Positions 11,035 to 23,090 of a stretch of DNA of 64,000 bases are shown piece after piece. This DNA comes from Misgurnus anguillicaudatus. Taxonomy: Eukaryota; Chordata; Actinopteri; Cypriniformes; Cobitidae. The stretch covers positions 14,705,001 through 14,769,000 of the forward strand of contig NC_073342.2 of NCBI RefSeq assembly GCF_027580225.2. The letters are read 5' to 3'. How positions within the stretch are numbered: position 1 is the first letter of the stretch; each line of letters starts with the position of its first letter. Made by a program: the position numbers and the translations under genes. The notes under the pieces were generated by a model. That model searched no databases and had not been told where the DNA came from. It was given only the letters and a program-made list of their open reading frames with translations.

Positions 11035-11291
11035 ATGGCAGCGAGTAGGGAAGAACACGTTCCAAAAAAGGCACAGTGTCAAGTGTTATTTGGAATTGGT
11101 TCAGTTTTGCGGCGTCAGACACAAAACAAACAACACCCTGCTGCAAAGTGTGTTAGAAGTCTGATGCTAGCAAAGGTACGAACAATTTACTGCATCACCT
11201 TAAACAGAGGCATGCTGTCGAGTGGGAGAGATGTTGTGCCCTGCGAAAGACCGCGGCAGCAAACGCACCAAAAAAACAGCCTACTTTCTAG
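11035..11291 (+). pseudogene. Broken BED zinc-finger start of a hAT transposase
   Basis: The ATG at 11035 begins MAASREEHVPKK. After the A-run at about 11065-11070 the frame must shift by one to continue as VSSVIWNWFSFAASDTKQTT and PCCKVC. A TAG then interrupts before ASKGTNNLLHHLKQRHA and VEWERC. The Cys-x2-Cys pair, the two tryptophan/phenylalanine positions and the His pair of a BED finger are visible. BED fingers bind DNA at the N-terminus of hAT transposases. With a frameshift and stops (also TAG at 11289) it cannot make protein. About 20 residues more of the transposase (DAVAMYIAKDMVP) are recognisable near 11968, after the nested insert. Confidence 0.8.
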
Positions 11292-11319
11292 AAACATTTA
11301 CAAACTGCATCCAGTAACG

Positions 11320-11927
11320 TTAGTGATGCGGGTTGTCTCGTAACCCGCGGGGCGGGTAAAGTTGTCACTTTATTGTGGAGCGGGTCATTAAAAACAAAAA
11401 AAAAAACATGTATGTTGCGTGCAATTTATTAAATATTTGGGAATGTTTATTTTCATATTTTATTAGGTTCTTTGATAAGGTTAAATTACGTAGGCTACGT
11501 AGCAACATAACTGTTGGCCGTCACGAAAGCGCCAAGTAGCTTCCGCTGCCAGCCACAAAAATAAAATAAACAGAGAACTAAAAGTGAAGATGAAAGACGA
11601 CGTGCAAGAGATATTAAGGTCCGATTTAGTCGTTAGATAATACAAACTTTGCTTTGTAAATGTTAAAAATCTTTATCATTATAATATGACAATGCTGGTT
11701 TCTATGGTTCATAAGCGTTTACAGGGCGATGTAATCTAATGGCTGTTTCCAAGCACTTTTAGGCTGAATAAAGCCTGTTTTCATTTACATTACACATGCT
11801 TGCATGTCTATTTTAATAGTCACAGGGCGGGTTGGAAAAATAGATACAGTGGTGCGTGGCGGGCAAAATTTTTCATAAAAGTGGAACCTGCGGGTTGAAA
11901 AAAAATCCTGACCCGCGCATCACCAGT
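11320..11927. mobile_element. Nested DNA element inside the BED-hAT
   Basis: Left end TAGTGATGCGGGTTG and right end ACCCGCGCATCACCA are imperfect inverted repeats. The insert separates the BED finger from the next transposase remnant, which supports a secondary insertion. GCGGGT/ACCCGC words are repeated near both ends. Flanks GTAACGT and GTACCTA are only a poor TSD match. Confidence 0.55.
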
Positions 11928-12178
11928 ACCTATCCAGTATGAAGGGGGCAGTTGGAAAATGATCACAGATGCAGTCGCAATGTACATTGCTAAAGATATG
12001 GTCCCCATATATACTGTGGAAATAAAGTTAAAAACTGGTTTTGAACAATTTCTTTGCAATCTGCAGAATGATTTTTCAGTAAGGGGGAAAATCGTTTTAA
12101 ATCGTAAATCAGATTTTTTGTGAAAAAACCTGGGATTTTTATTTTTGGCCACATCGCCCAGCCCTATTACAAATGTAT

Positions 12179-12240
12179 AACCAGTAACTTTTGCATGGCT
12201 TACGCAATGCTTTACCAACTGAGCTACAGAAATGCATAAT
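12179..12240 (-). repeat. tRNA-headed SINE fragment
   Basis: On the - strand it reads GTAGCTCAGTTGGTAAAGC, a tRNA A-box region, followed by ...GCGTAAGCCATGCAAAAG. The B-box part is missing. It forms the right flank of the hAT at 10858-12166. Confidence 0.6.
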
Positions 12241-12689
12241 ACTGTACCTACAGGAGCTATTATGTAATTTCTTAGCACAAAAGAGCTAGCGGGTTGTCAG
12301 TCGTAACCAAAGACCGAAAGTGCCTTATTTTTAGCTCAAATTTGTCGTTGGGCAACTTTTTTCTTGAGATGACACGTTTGTGTGTGTGCGCGCGCTTATC
12401 AAGTCACGTCTCTTTGTTGTTGTACACCTGCCAGCAGACCTGCCTTTCCCCTTTCTCATATGACATCATACCTTTTTATCTTTTATCTGCCCTGAGGTTG
12501 TCCATGCTCAGTGAAGTCTACAGAGCACCATGCAGGCACACACTTTCTCTACGATTTATATGCGGATATAGAGAGCCTATTTTTCATGATCTAATCAATT
12601 CCCAATAGATAAAGTATTTCTTCACATTTGTATCACTTGGAAATTAGTCACGTTATTCTTTTTCATGTCAAATTATTCTTGATGATTAA

Positions 12690-12967
12690 AGGAACAGTAT
12701 GTAGGATTGTGGCCAAAGCTGGTATTGCAATAACAAAACTTGTGGCTAAAACTGGTACTGCAATCACCCAACTGGTGGCCAATACACAAAATGACAACAT
12801 AAACATCAGTTGAGGGCTGCAACTCCACTTTTTAAATGATAATATCCTGGCCAGACCACTGTTGTCAGTGATATAAGTATTTGAAATGAAAATGATTTCT
12901 AAATGTCTAGTGACATATCAGGACCATTTTATGATAAATTGATATAAATTTCTTACATACTGTTCCT
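12690..12967. mobile_element. TTAA-flanked MITE
   Basis: The ends AGGAACAGTATGTAGGA and TCTTACATACTGTTCCT are inverted, flanked by TTAA at 12686-12689 and 12968-12971. The interior has an imperfect tandem repeat (TTGTGGC-AAA-CTGGTA-TGCAAT, two to three units at about 12708-12780). A TTAA TSD is known for piggyBac and Kolobok types; which of them moved this element is unknown. Confidence 0.8.
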
Positions 12968-12971
12968 TTAA

Positions 12972-14087
12972 CCAAGCTACTCTTAACTGTCTATTGTAAA
13001 TATTCAATCCAAAGGTTAAGTATTAATCAAACTGTTCTGTAGAAACATATCTTAGCCACGCCCTGCACTCCACACCTTTGTCAGTCAGGTGTTACCAGCT
13101 GTATTTAGTGGAACAATAGACCGTAGGTGTCAGAAGAGAAACTGGGTCATCAGCTGTGCGCCTGGATATGGCCGTCTGTAACCTCTTAAAACAGACCAGG
13201 CTCAGTGTTTCTCATGCACACACATTCATTTTTGTCCGAGCACACATGTGCAGTTTTAATGGTGATCTGCGTCTGGATGGTTTCCTGTGAGGACTCCAGT
13301 GCTATGCAGTCCGTTGCTGCTGTTCCTGTTGCTTTATGGCTCATTTGTAAAGTCAGTTATGGTAGCTGAAGAGATATTGCTAATAGCTTCTACTGGGATC
13401 ATTGTTGGTTATCGCAATGGTGACAAATCCACACCTTGGTTTTTCTTTGATCTCTATATATATATATATATATATATTAGTTACTTTGTCAATGTACATT
13501 TTAAAATACTCAATTTAGATGGTGAATAATAATGCTTTGAAAGAGTGTTAAGCGTGCATGTGCATTCATTGTCGATGACTTGACTGAAAGAATTTAATGA
13601 ATAAAATGTTAAACATTTATTTATTTAACTACTGACTGTGTAGTGTAGTCAGCTTAGTGGAATGTTCTCATCGGCAAGCATTTGGAGAATTCTTATCCAT
13701 AACATAACTGACTATATTTAGTCTTTGGGTGTGGGTTTGGATCTGGGAAGATCTTATCTTTTCTTATCCTGCCGAATATGTGTCGAAGATTACTTTAATG
13801 AGGCTTGTTTTATGGTCCCTTAGATTCAAAATGCAGCAGACTACTTCCCTTCTGGGAAGACGAAATGTACATTTAAGTGGGCTTTTATCAGAATAGCTGT
13901 TAAAGGTTGTGCAAATATATGGTTCTTTTACTTTTCATTTCTAGATCTTAATGTATAATCCCGGCTGTATGTTGTCATTATCAAATTCTGAGGTTTGGAG
14001 CATCACATTTTTTTGTTTACACATTGATTTGTCTTTGACGTGACCTTACCCAGTCAATATTCTTTACATTATGTAAAATGAGTTAAT
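12972..14087 (+). other. Intronic stretch with a short (TA)n run
   Basis: No gene or TIR pair was seen. A (TA)n microsatellite of about 25 bp lies at 13455-13480. The small ORF at 13287-13529 runs through this repeat and is not credible. Confidence 0.4.
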
Positions 14088-14095
14088 GTAGAAAA

Positions 14096-14878
14096 TAAGG
14101 GTGTCACGATTTCGATTTTAAGTCACAGCCTCAAACTTCGAGTTAAATAATTGAATCGTCGATGCTGCCACACTCCCATGTCACGTCTGGTCGGCTTGCT
14201 AAGCTTTCGTAGGGTAAACGGACATGTGGTTGAATGTGTTCAAACAGCCACAGAAGATAGCCTTCTCTGCGCCCATTTATCTAATCTAAAGTACTGAACA
14301 CAATGTTTTACGTCTTTTCTGACTTCTGGTGCGAACACACGGTATACAGTGCTATTTTTAGCCTTTCATTGATAAAACTAAAGTGGCTGATCTCCGCGGT
14401 TTCATTTTGCAAGTGTGTGAAAGTTGCGCGGTCTTATTTCATTAATTGCGTTGAAAATTCAGAGAAAGCTCTAACAAAACACTGTGCAGCATGTTTAATT
14501 ACAACACAAGCAGCGGACTCTGACATAATGTTAGTTCACGTCCATATAAACTCATCATTACTCCCGCACGCGTTTAAATGGCAAGGTGCAAAGTACTGAT
14601 AGGAATGTTCATCTGACAGGAAGTTTTGTTTTATCAGGTATGTGCGTGTACCATTTTTTCACTGGCAGCACAACTAACATGGCAGGGCATCTCCGGGTTC
14701 AAGGTCAGATATTCTATTTCATAAAAGTCTAGTCTTAAAATAGCATAGCATTTTTCTGTGATTTCAAAAAAAAAGAAGGTAAAAATCAAAATTCAAATCA
14801 AATCGTGACAGAATCGAATCGTGAAATTAGAATCGAAAATGTAATGGAATCGAGGATTTGAAGAATGTGACACCCCTA
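14096..14878. mobile_element. Non-autonomous hAT-type transposon, 783 bp
   Basis: The ends TAAGGGTGTCAC and GTGACACCCCTA are inverted repeats, with a perfect 8-bp TSD GTAGAAAA (14088-14095 and 14879-14886). The subterminal regions carry AATCG/CGATT words (GAATCGAATCGTG near the right end). An ORF at 14303-14599 has no transposase motif that I recognise. Confidence 0.9.
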
Positions 14879-15159
14879 GTAGAAAACAGAAAATCACTAA
14901 AAAATATATTTTTACAGGCAGGGTCAGAGTCATCTGTATTAATGACACACAAGCTCTTTTCACACAGATTTTACTGAAAATACACAGGAAATGCATCCGG
15001 GATTTTGTTTGCTAATTATTCATGATTTCCTCTGAAGTGCATGTTTGTTTATGACAAGATCATAAGGAGCATGTGATGCACTGTTCTGTCATGCTGGGGA
15101 ATGATCTCCGCTTCAGCGCAGATAGTGATAAACTCCTTGATCTCTGCTTAAGTCCAGTT

Positions 15160-16024
15160 TAAATGATGCTAGAGGTCAGAGGAGAATGAGCCGACTGATT
15201 CAAGCTGATAGAATGACAATTTTGACTGAAATAACCACTCGTTACAACCGAGGTATGCAGCAAAGCATTTGTGAAGCCACAACACGCACAACCTTGAAGC
15301 GGATGGGCCACAACAGTAGAAGACCCCCCCGGGTACCACTCATCTCCACTACAAATAGGAAAAGAGGCTACAATTTGCATGAGCTCACCAAAATTGGACA
15401 GTTGAAGACTGGAAAAATGTTGCCTGGTCTGATGAGTCTCAATTTCTGTTGAGCGATTCAGATGGTAGAGTCAGAATTTGGTGTAAACAGAATGAGAATG
15501 TGGATCCATCATGCCTTGTTACCACTCTGCAGGCTGGTGGTGGTGGTGTAATGGTGTGGTGGATGTTTTCTTGGCAAACTTTAGGCCCCTTAGTGCCAAT
15601 TGGGCATCGTTTAAATCCCACGGTCTACCTAAGCATTGTTTCTGACCATGTCCATCCCTTTATGACCACCATGTACCCATCCTCTGATGGCTACTTCCAG
15701 CAGGATAATGCATCATGTCACAAAGCTTGAATCTTTTCTAATTGGTTTCTTGAACATGACAATGAGTTCACTGTACTAAAACGGCCCCCAAAGTCACCAG
15801 ATCTCAACCCAGAGCATCTTTGGGATGTGGTGGAACAGGAGCTTCGTGCCCTGGATGTGCATCCCACAAATCTCCATCCACTGCAAGATGCTATCCTATC
15901 AATGTGGGCCAACATTTCTAAAGAATGCTTTTAGCACCTTGTTGAATCAATGCCACGTAGAATTTCTGAAGGCGAAAGGGGGTCAAACACAGTATTAGTA
16001 TGTTGTTCCTAATAATCCATTAGG
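15160..16024 (+). mobile_element. 5'-truncated Tc1 element
   Basis: A dead Tc1 transposase gene is followed by TTGTTCCTAATAATCCATTAGGTGAG, the right terminus of a Tc1-type element. The matching left terminus is missing, so the copy is truncated on the left, starting close to the transposase start. The left limit is approximate. Confidence 0.8.
15186..15980 (+). pseudogene. Inactive Tc1-type transposase
   Basis: Recognisable blocks, in order, are SRLIQADRMTILTEITTRYN and MQQSICEATTRTTLKRMG (helix-turn-helix region), WSDES with the first catalytic Asp (about 15426), GGGVMVWWMF, DGYFQQDNASCHKA with the second Asp (about 15700), and PDLNPEHLWDVVEQEL with the catalytic Glu (about 15811). The frame breaks near 15380-15420. 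A stop replaces an expected Arg right after CHKA (15728), and a TAG follows ECF at 15932. The usual Ile in NPIEHLWD is deleted. It cannot encode an active enzyme. Confidence 0.92.
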
Positions 16025-16394
16025 TGAGTTTATATTTATTTTAAACCCCTTGCTGCTCATGGTGCTTGTGTCTTCCACTTTTAAAAACTCATGATATTGC
16101 AACAGGAGCACAGTTTGCACAAGACTTGTAACTTACCTGATCAACATTACTTTCCTGGAATCCAAAATATCCAACGTTTCTAACTAACACTTTCTTCTTG
16201 TTGCTCTGCCATTATGTTCGTTCAGGGTGAATGACTGTAAATCTCGTGATGCCAACTTACTTCTGCCATAACACAGACTGCCCTTGCAAATGTCCACTCT
16301 GTATACTTTGACTCCACCCATACAACAAACACATTGCTTGATTCTTGACCACCTGTTTTGTGCTTGGACTTTACACATTAATCGTGACGATTGT

Positions 16395-16459
16395 CATTAA
16401 TTAATCTTGGGGTACACATATTGTTTTCATGATAAAAATACGATTAATCGTGCAGCCCT
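16395..16459. mobile_element. hAT right-end fragment
   Basis: ACGATTAATCGTGCAGCCCTA (16439-16459) is the same terminus as at 58069-58089. No matching left end lies nearby, so it is an orphan end, with ATTAATC words just inside it. Confidence 0.5.
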
Positions 16460-17138
16460 ATGTTGTTCTAAACCCAAATGATTTTATTTGTTTGTGAAAC
16501 AAAAGCTTCTGTTTGAAGCCAAATGTAGATGAACTGGGAATCTCATAGTTTTTTCATACAGTCAAAGTAAAAGTTAGATTTTGCTGTTCAGTGGACAAAG
16601 ACAACATGCAAGTACTGACAGTGAAAAGAAATATCTCGTGTTAAAGTGAACACCGGGGAGAAAAGCAGTGGAATGCTTCTTTAAAAGCCACGAGCACCAG
16701 ACAAGAATGCTGCGGTAGTTCAATGTAATTGTTTTCAGCTCTGCCTCTAAAAGTTGCCAGATTGTGAACAGACATGTTCGGAGATAAATCATTCGTCCCA
16801 TTTTTTTTCTTTTGGGCATTCGCATAACCACTAGATGTTGCACCTTATGAAGTCACCCATAACATTGATCTTTGCCACTTGGTTTCTATATAAATACCAA
16901 TAATAAGACCATACCTGCGCTGTGTGTTTTCTCATGTCGTGTGTGCCATTAAAGTTCATCGACCCCACCAGTTTTGGTGTTGGTGGTGTGGTGTCAGGGC
17001 TTGTTTACTAACAATGGCATGCTAAGCCCCATCTCTAAATGCTTACCTTCACATTGTTGTACCCCCTGCAGCTTTTAATTGGCTGACAGTAGTTGCTACA
17101 CAATGGCCCTTTCTCCATCACAGTGGACCCCATGTGCT

Positions 17139-17480
17139 AGGGCTGCATGATGTAAAAAAAATGTGATGCGCGATAACTTGCTAAACAAAGCCATATACAA
17201 CTCCATTGACTTGTATTAGATGTGCTGTGAGGTACGGTATTACACCGCACCGGGAACCTTGTTTGTGTTCTTGCAATTGGCAAAGACCGATTATCGCCAC
17301 CAACTGGGCTGGAGTGTCTATTATTCAAGCTCTCAACGGAAGAATATACGGGTGTGAGGCGTATGAAAGTTTACAACGAATGGTAAAACACCTATTGGAA
17401 AGCATCTTTTGCAGCGATTTTCGTGTGAGCATATCAGTGAACACCCCTGACCACTCGGTGAGTTTCACGACTTTGTAAAT
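17139..17480. mobile_element. hAT left-end fragment
   Basis: TAGGGCTGCATGATGTAAAAA has the form of a hAT left terminus and is followed by a GTGATGCGCGATAA subterminal stretch. No right terminus was found; the right limit is a guess. The following ORF (17206-17478) shows no motif. Confidence 0.4.
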
Positions 17481-18535
17481 GAAAGTTTAATGCATTTTAG
17501 GAAGGATTGTTCCAGTGCACCTATGCAGCCATTGTAGAGGTGGGGGCTGATACAACAGAAACCGAAAATTCTCAAGCCAGCATCATATGTCCAAATTTTA
17601 GTCAAAACCGTTCTATTTCATCATAAACAATCTAAAAACAGGGCTTTAAGTGTAAAATACCGAATTTGTCCTTTAATGTTGGGGCGTACATCTCGACTGT
17701 GACGTTACAGTAGGTGTTAAGCTGAGATTGGCTTTTTTCCAGCAGTCTTTTGCGTGCACAAGGTTTACATAAAAATGAGGAAACAAACATGCTTGAGGCT
17801 CATGAAATGTCATCACCATGTACAGAACTCTTATTATTCATCTACGCCAAGATAAATACAGTTTTCTTAGGACTTTTCTCATTGTTGGCCTAAACCCATA
17901 GTAACACATTCCTTTAAAGGTCTACCTGTGTTAGTGGCTGCTAAGCGAAGTCCCGTGCTGGAATGGAGAACGTCAAAAAGCCAGTTGCCAATGGAGACTG
18001 TTGAATGCATTCAGACAGAAAGCGTTTGTCTGGTTCACTGTATATCAAGCTAATGAGAGCTGGCCTTTTGGAGAGGTGGACGCATGCCCTTAGACTGAGC
18101 TCTGGCTTTCACTGTTCAAAGATGGATGATAGATAAACAGTTACTCAGTCTAACGTCTACAAGGACTGGAAAAGTTCAGACTTAATGCAGGAATGGCCCT
18201 CATTTGGCGTCTTATAACTGCTTTCCTAAGAAGTGTGGCTGATGTATGAACCTCATTCACCCAAAACTTTGGTCCCAGAACAGTTCTGCTAGATTAAGGG
18301 TGTGGCCACTTGAGTGACAGGTTAATCGCCTCTGCTGTTACTACCGTCGAAGCTAGGCGGTTGTGGTTTCAGCAACCAGGCACCTCAGCTCCACCCATCT
18401 TCAGTTATCTGGGAGTGGCGAGCTGCCAAGATGGCTCTGCCCACTTTGTGCTTCAAAAATGCTCTTCTGAAACCTACAGGTGATGCTACAAACACTACAT
18501 CTATTGATTTTTACAGTCAATGCTTGCAAGTAGGC
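17481..18535 (+). other. Intronic stretch with no feature seen
   Basis: About 1 kb without coding signal, TIR pair or tandem repeat. Base composition is more balanced than in the neighbouring repeats. Confidence 0.3.
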
Positions 18536-18620
18536 CTACACTGTAAAAAGTGAAAAGTTGGATTAGCTTAAAAAATTACTTCAACTGGTTTTCTTTTTGA
18601 TCATATGATGGTGATTTACT
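18536..18620. repeat. Half of a TA-flanked MITE
   Basis: TACACTGTAAAAAGTGAAAAGTTGG followed by AACTTTTT-type words matches the left half of MITEs such as the one at about 63498-63612. The right terminus (TTTACAGTGTA) is not present downstream. Confidence 0.4.
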
Positions 18621-20210
18621 GTTTCCAACATAAAATATTCTGTGAAGATGTAACCTTGATATCTTTAATATTGACTGAATAAGGTCATGTTAAAGATTGG
18701 AACTTTGCCACTAATATCATAATTAGATTGAGACTCTATGAAGAGCATTGACAGCCATTTGCAGATTTTTTTTTGGGGTGGGCTTTGTGCTTGTGAGATG
18801 AAAGACAACATCTAAAGTCATGCTAAATAGATTGGTTGAGATAAATGCAAGTCACGCAGTTTTGTCAAGTGAGGTTAACCATCTACAAATAACCAAAGTC
18901 CTTCTGTCGTCTGTTCTCCATTTTGACTCGCTGATCTCCATCTCGTCTCTCTGGAGGGGGTTTATGTTTAGTGGGAGGCCTGTCGCTTTTGCATTGACCC
19001 GTGAAGAGGGGGCCGTAAAACAATCTACCGGTTAAACTTCCAAGCTTTGTTACATGCCCCTTCCCCCTGTTCTGCTCACTAATACACATTACAAACGTAC
19101 AATGGATTTTCAAATGCGTCTATTTAGTATTAATGTTGTTCATATGCCTTCTTTGTCATTAGAAATCTTTGCCAGAAACCATAATATTTTGCAAATGAAC
19201 TGGCCTGTGTTGGGAACGCTGGGAACGTCTCTTTCTCGTGTTACACAGAAGTGTGGTATTGGCTTACAGGCTGTCTGACTTTTACTGATGTGCCTGATCT
19301 GGTTTTGTTTGTTCGTTGGCATGGAGACTCTTGACTGCACAACAGCTGAGTGCTGTGAGTCCAGGATGGGCGTTTTTATATTTATTTTTATAATTATTAT
19401 ATTATGTAATGCATTCCGGTAATATTTAGTGACGTAATATTCAGTTATTCCGGCAAAATCCCACAAGGTCAACCTGAGCTTTCAGCGCTCCAGTGTGTGT
19501 TTGTATCATCAGAAAGTTGTGTTGTAGGGTTGTGTGTGCTTGATCCTCAGACTTAAGCTGTGGTGCTCAAGTGGGCGACATAGGTTCAGATCCAGCATTT
19601 GTTGTGTCCCATTATCATTCTTCCCTCCTATTCCCAAAAATGTCCTCTTTTCTTGCCAATGTTCTATCAATGATGTGAAAAAGAAGCAAAAATGCTTGGT
19701 TATTCTCTTCTGTCAAGTGCCTAAGATTGCTACAAGGCATTTCTGTATTTTTAGAAATCCAGATTTTGTTAATTTGTTGATGGAACATCTTGTGTTTATC
19801 TGTGAAGAATAACAAAAACAAGACTGTGTTAATCCCTCTTTCTGTTAAACTTACCCTGAACGTGTGCATTTTTGCATTATTAAAGGTCATACGTAGTTTC
19901 TAGAATTGTAAATCCATCAATTTAATCAGGGTTTTTGTGTTTGTTAGTTATGAAACAGACCATGCTCAGCTAGGTAATAGGCGAAATTCGACTCTCTAAC
20001 CATCACATCGCACCAGGCCAAGTAGCTAACTGTTTTTTTGTCTTCCACAGTGTTCTGTGCAAAGACTAAATACCTTTTTAAATAGGGGTTAGGGTTACTT
20101 TATCCCCACCGCCACAAATATTTGTGATGGTAGATACAAGACTTTACTATGGCAACGTGTGTTATGTCCCAGTAACTCTGTATTATGAAACATGTAGAAA
20201 AGTGCCTGTG
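18621..20210 (+). other. Intronic stretch with no clear element
   Basis: Several short ORFs overlap on both strands (18820-19035, 19140-19472, 19615-19890) and none shows a motif. No TIR pair or microsatellite was noted. Confidence 0.3.
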
Positions 20211-20218
20211 GATAGAAG

Positions 20219-20670
20219 TAGGGCTGTGACGATGCATTTGCATTTCCCATTAAAAATGCCTGTCTGAAATCGATTCTAAATCGCAAGACTCCGATTTTGT
20301 GTTTCATGCACAGCTTGTGCGTGCACTACGGGTCTTTGATCAGTAGGAAGTCCTTATCAATCTAAAATCATTATGAGTCTGAGTCGTTTATGACGTGCAT
20401 TTAAAAAAGAAACACTCTTCAAACAAAATCTTTCAAAATATTATTTATTAGCATGAGAATACCTAAAACAATTTGAAGATCGGCGATGTAAATATGCTTA
20501 TAGACATTTCCTGGAATAGCATTAGTAATGGTACTTCTTCTGTGGCACAAATGGAGTTTCTGCACGAGAGCGCCCTCTGGCTTTTGGATTTAGCGGCATT
20601 TAACAGTAATTAATTAAAATTCATTCATTTCAGAAAACACGCATTTGCACGATTAATCGTCCCACCCTTG
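20219..20670. mobile_element. Non-autonomous hAT-type transposon, 452 bp
   Basis: Left end TAGGGCTGTGACGATGCAT; right end GATTAATCGTCCCACCCTTG. The 8-bp TSD GATAGAAG is perfect (20211-20218 and 20671-20678). No coding capacity. Confidence 0.85.
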
Positions 20671-20846
20671 GATAGAAGACCTTTGTGGAAAGCCCTGACT
20701 CTGCGCATACGTTTGCGAACACTTAAAAAATGCACCCAGTCGAACGCACAGTTTTCAAAGTATAGTGTATTTGATTTGTACGTGTACACAGACGTTCAAC
20801 GCATGCGCATTGCGATAAAATGCAATGCATCTCCTGGGCTACATAC

Positions 20847-21488
20847 TAGGGTTGTGCCAATAGACGATAGTATTGTGTATCGCGATCGTCAGATATATCG
20901 CCAATAGCTAGCTTTCACGACGATAGTTGGCGATAGTTATTATTATAGAAACTATCACATTAACATGCAAATTGCATGCTTTTCTTTGCATGAGAGGGTT
21001 TGTGGGCTTTACTTTGGTGAAAGAGCTTGTAACGCGTGCTGATCCTTCTCGCACGCACACGGACTTAATGCGCACGGCTTGGACTCTTGCTCAGACCTAA
21101 TGCGTGCGGCATGAACTCCTTCTAGCACCTGAACTTGTAATGCGCATGACTCGGACTCTTCCCCGGACATGAGCTTGTAATACGCGTGGCTCTGACATTT
21201 CCTTGTACTAGAGAGGTTGTTAGCGTGCAGAGGGTTAAAACCAGCGAGTGCATTGTTTCCAGGCCCTGACACACTGGAATTTAATGATGCGCCTGGAATT
21301 AATGGCATCAGTTTCAAGAAGGTTGCGATCATGACAGTGTTGCCCTTGCTTCTTTTTTGTCCACCAATCAAGTGACTTGTCATAAGTCAAAAATAAGCAA
21401 ATAAATAAATCAGTAAACTACTGCCTCGCCCCCCGATACTATCTTGTATTGGCGATCTTATAGGCTGGCGATAGGACGACCAACACTA
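20847..21488. mobile_element. Non-autonomous hAT-type transposon, 642 bp
   Basis: Left end TAGGGTTGTGCCAATAGACG; right end GGACGACCAACACTA. The 8-bp TSD CTACATAC is perfect (20839-20846 and 21489-21496). CGATAGT/ACTATCG words repeat near both ends. A 124-codon ORF on the - strand (21009-21383) has no known motif and reflects repeated GCGCATGA-type words rather than a gene. Confidence 0.9.
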
Positions 21489-21497
21489 CTACATACT

Positions 21498-21590
21498 ACA
21501 TTCTCCTGTATGCGCATGCGCAACCCACGTGTATTTCAAAAACCGCTGGGTTTCAGAAATCTGGCACTGCGCAAACAGGAGAATGTACTC
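21498..21590. repeat. Short inverted repeat
   Basis: ACATTCTCCTG (about 21498-21508) pairs with CAGGAGAATGT (about 21573-21583), and the loop carries TGCGCATGCGCA. It could be the remaining core of an older hairpin element that the hAT at 20847 entered. Ends are not resolved. Confidence 0.35.
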
Positions 21591-21659
21591 TTCCGATGGC
21601 GCCACGCACACTGTACCCAGAACGTCACAAAAATTGACCATACTTTGAATTGACGCCTT

Positions 21660-23090
21660 AGAAGTTACGTAAACAGTTGCATTTGTATCTGGCTTGTGTG
21701 CCTTTCAACACAAGCGTGTTCGAATGTTAGTGTTTCATGTTTTGTTTGTAGTTGTTCTCCTGTCTCTGAATGGAGAAAAGCTTGACTTGTTTGCACTACA
21801 AAGCTTGTCCAAATTTCCCAAAGGGGACATTCACATGGAGAGCAACACATGCTACATCCTGTTCGTGTCACAGGCAAAAGGGCCCTATTGAACCCCCCCG
21901 TTCCCCCTACACGCATGTGCTAAAAACTGCACAGGCCTGGAGTGTGACGGCCTTGCCATTTCGCTAGGGTCCCGCAAATTACCGCAAGGCCCTGTTGCAT
22001 GGATTGTTCATGCATTCCTCCAGCATGACGCTGGCATTTAAACTGCATGCCATTGAGCTGCTTTTCTCCGTTCCTGGACCCACTGTTGCCTTGCCTTGCC
22101 ACTCAACTTAAAATTCCTGACTGTGTTCAAAATGTATGATTACAAACTGCACAGTATACACCTAATGCTTTTATTTATAAAAAGTCTATACATTATTCAT
22201 CACTTATTTCAAACATGACTTTATTTTCCTCCTAAAAGTGGAACATCCAATATTTGCCTAATATTCACACCTTCGGTGTTGACCTAACTTGACATGATGA
22301 ATGAGATGCTGACTAATTCGCCTTATCCTGTAATCCCATTAAAAGCTGTGGCTCATTCATGCTCCTGGTCTTGCTTCCAGACAACGTCCATTCCTATCAC
22401 AGCACAAAAGGACCAGGAATAACCTTTTGTTGTGTCTGTTTACACACAGCTTCCTTGTTCTTTACTGCCAAATCATGCATAATGTGATTGCATTTAAGTC
22501 AAGTTTCAGAGTTGACTTTTTTTATGCATTTATAAATTATTTTATTTCGTTATTTTGATTGCATTTTGCTCTTACTATAGTTGGTCTTATTTGGAGAATT
22601 TCCTTGGTAATGAGGAGGACACAGCATTCTTGCCCAGCCATGTTGACTTAGACTAACCAAACAGGTGTCTGCGTCTGGCTGCTGTGCCGGGTGAGGCCAG
22701 TTTTGCTCCTGCTGGGGCCTGCCAGAAAAAAGTCTGTGGTGAGCATACAAGGCAAAGTAGAGGTGAACAAGGGCTTGGGTGCGAGATTTTGTTTGTTACT
22801 AAGAAAACATGAGTGTATGAAAGCGTGTTTGTCGAACTAAGAATACGCCACTATCTTGTTGCTGTTTTATGTGCCAAGACTGTATTTGTTTAAGAGAACT
22901 GAAACTGAAATAACTGTGAGAACTGAAAAGAACTGAAAGATGTGTGGCGCAAGAGAGCATTGATTGACAGGATGTGTGTGCACATTTACTATTACTATTT
23001 ACTAAGAATTGCACATAAACTTAATTTCCCACAGAATGTTTTATAGTCATCATTAAATTTATTTTGATTTTTAAATAAAAAAATAGTGCT
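21660..23090 (+). other. Intronic stretch with no clear element
   Basis: Only short ORFs mirrored on both strands (for example 21665-21916 and 21694-21891). No motif, TIR pair or tandem repeat was seen. Confidence 0.3.

Larger units (their letters stand above)
10858..12166 (+). mobile_element. hAT transposon relic with BED-finger transposase remains
   Basis: The ends are TAGGGCTGGGCG and CGCCCAGCCCTA (perfect 12-bp TIRs), with a perfect 8-bp TSD TTACAAAT (10850-10857 and 12167-12174). Inside are the N-terminal BED zinc finger of a hAT transposase (11035-11291), a later transposase scrap (about 11953-12020) and a separate nested element between them. The catalytic core is missing. It lies within a minus-strand SINE relic (the sequence after 12174 reads ...CAATGCTTTACCAACTGAGC). 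Confidence 0.9.

Noticed and set aside
15186..15452. Intact Tc1 transposase gene
   Set aside because: The frame is lost before WSDES and two further stops follow; the left end of the element is also missing.
21665..21967. Overlapping ORFs on both strands
   Set aside because: Three frames are open at once without motif or splice context, which is a composition effect.
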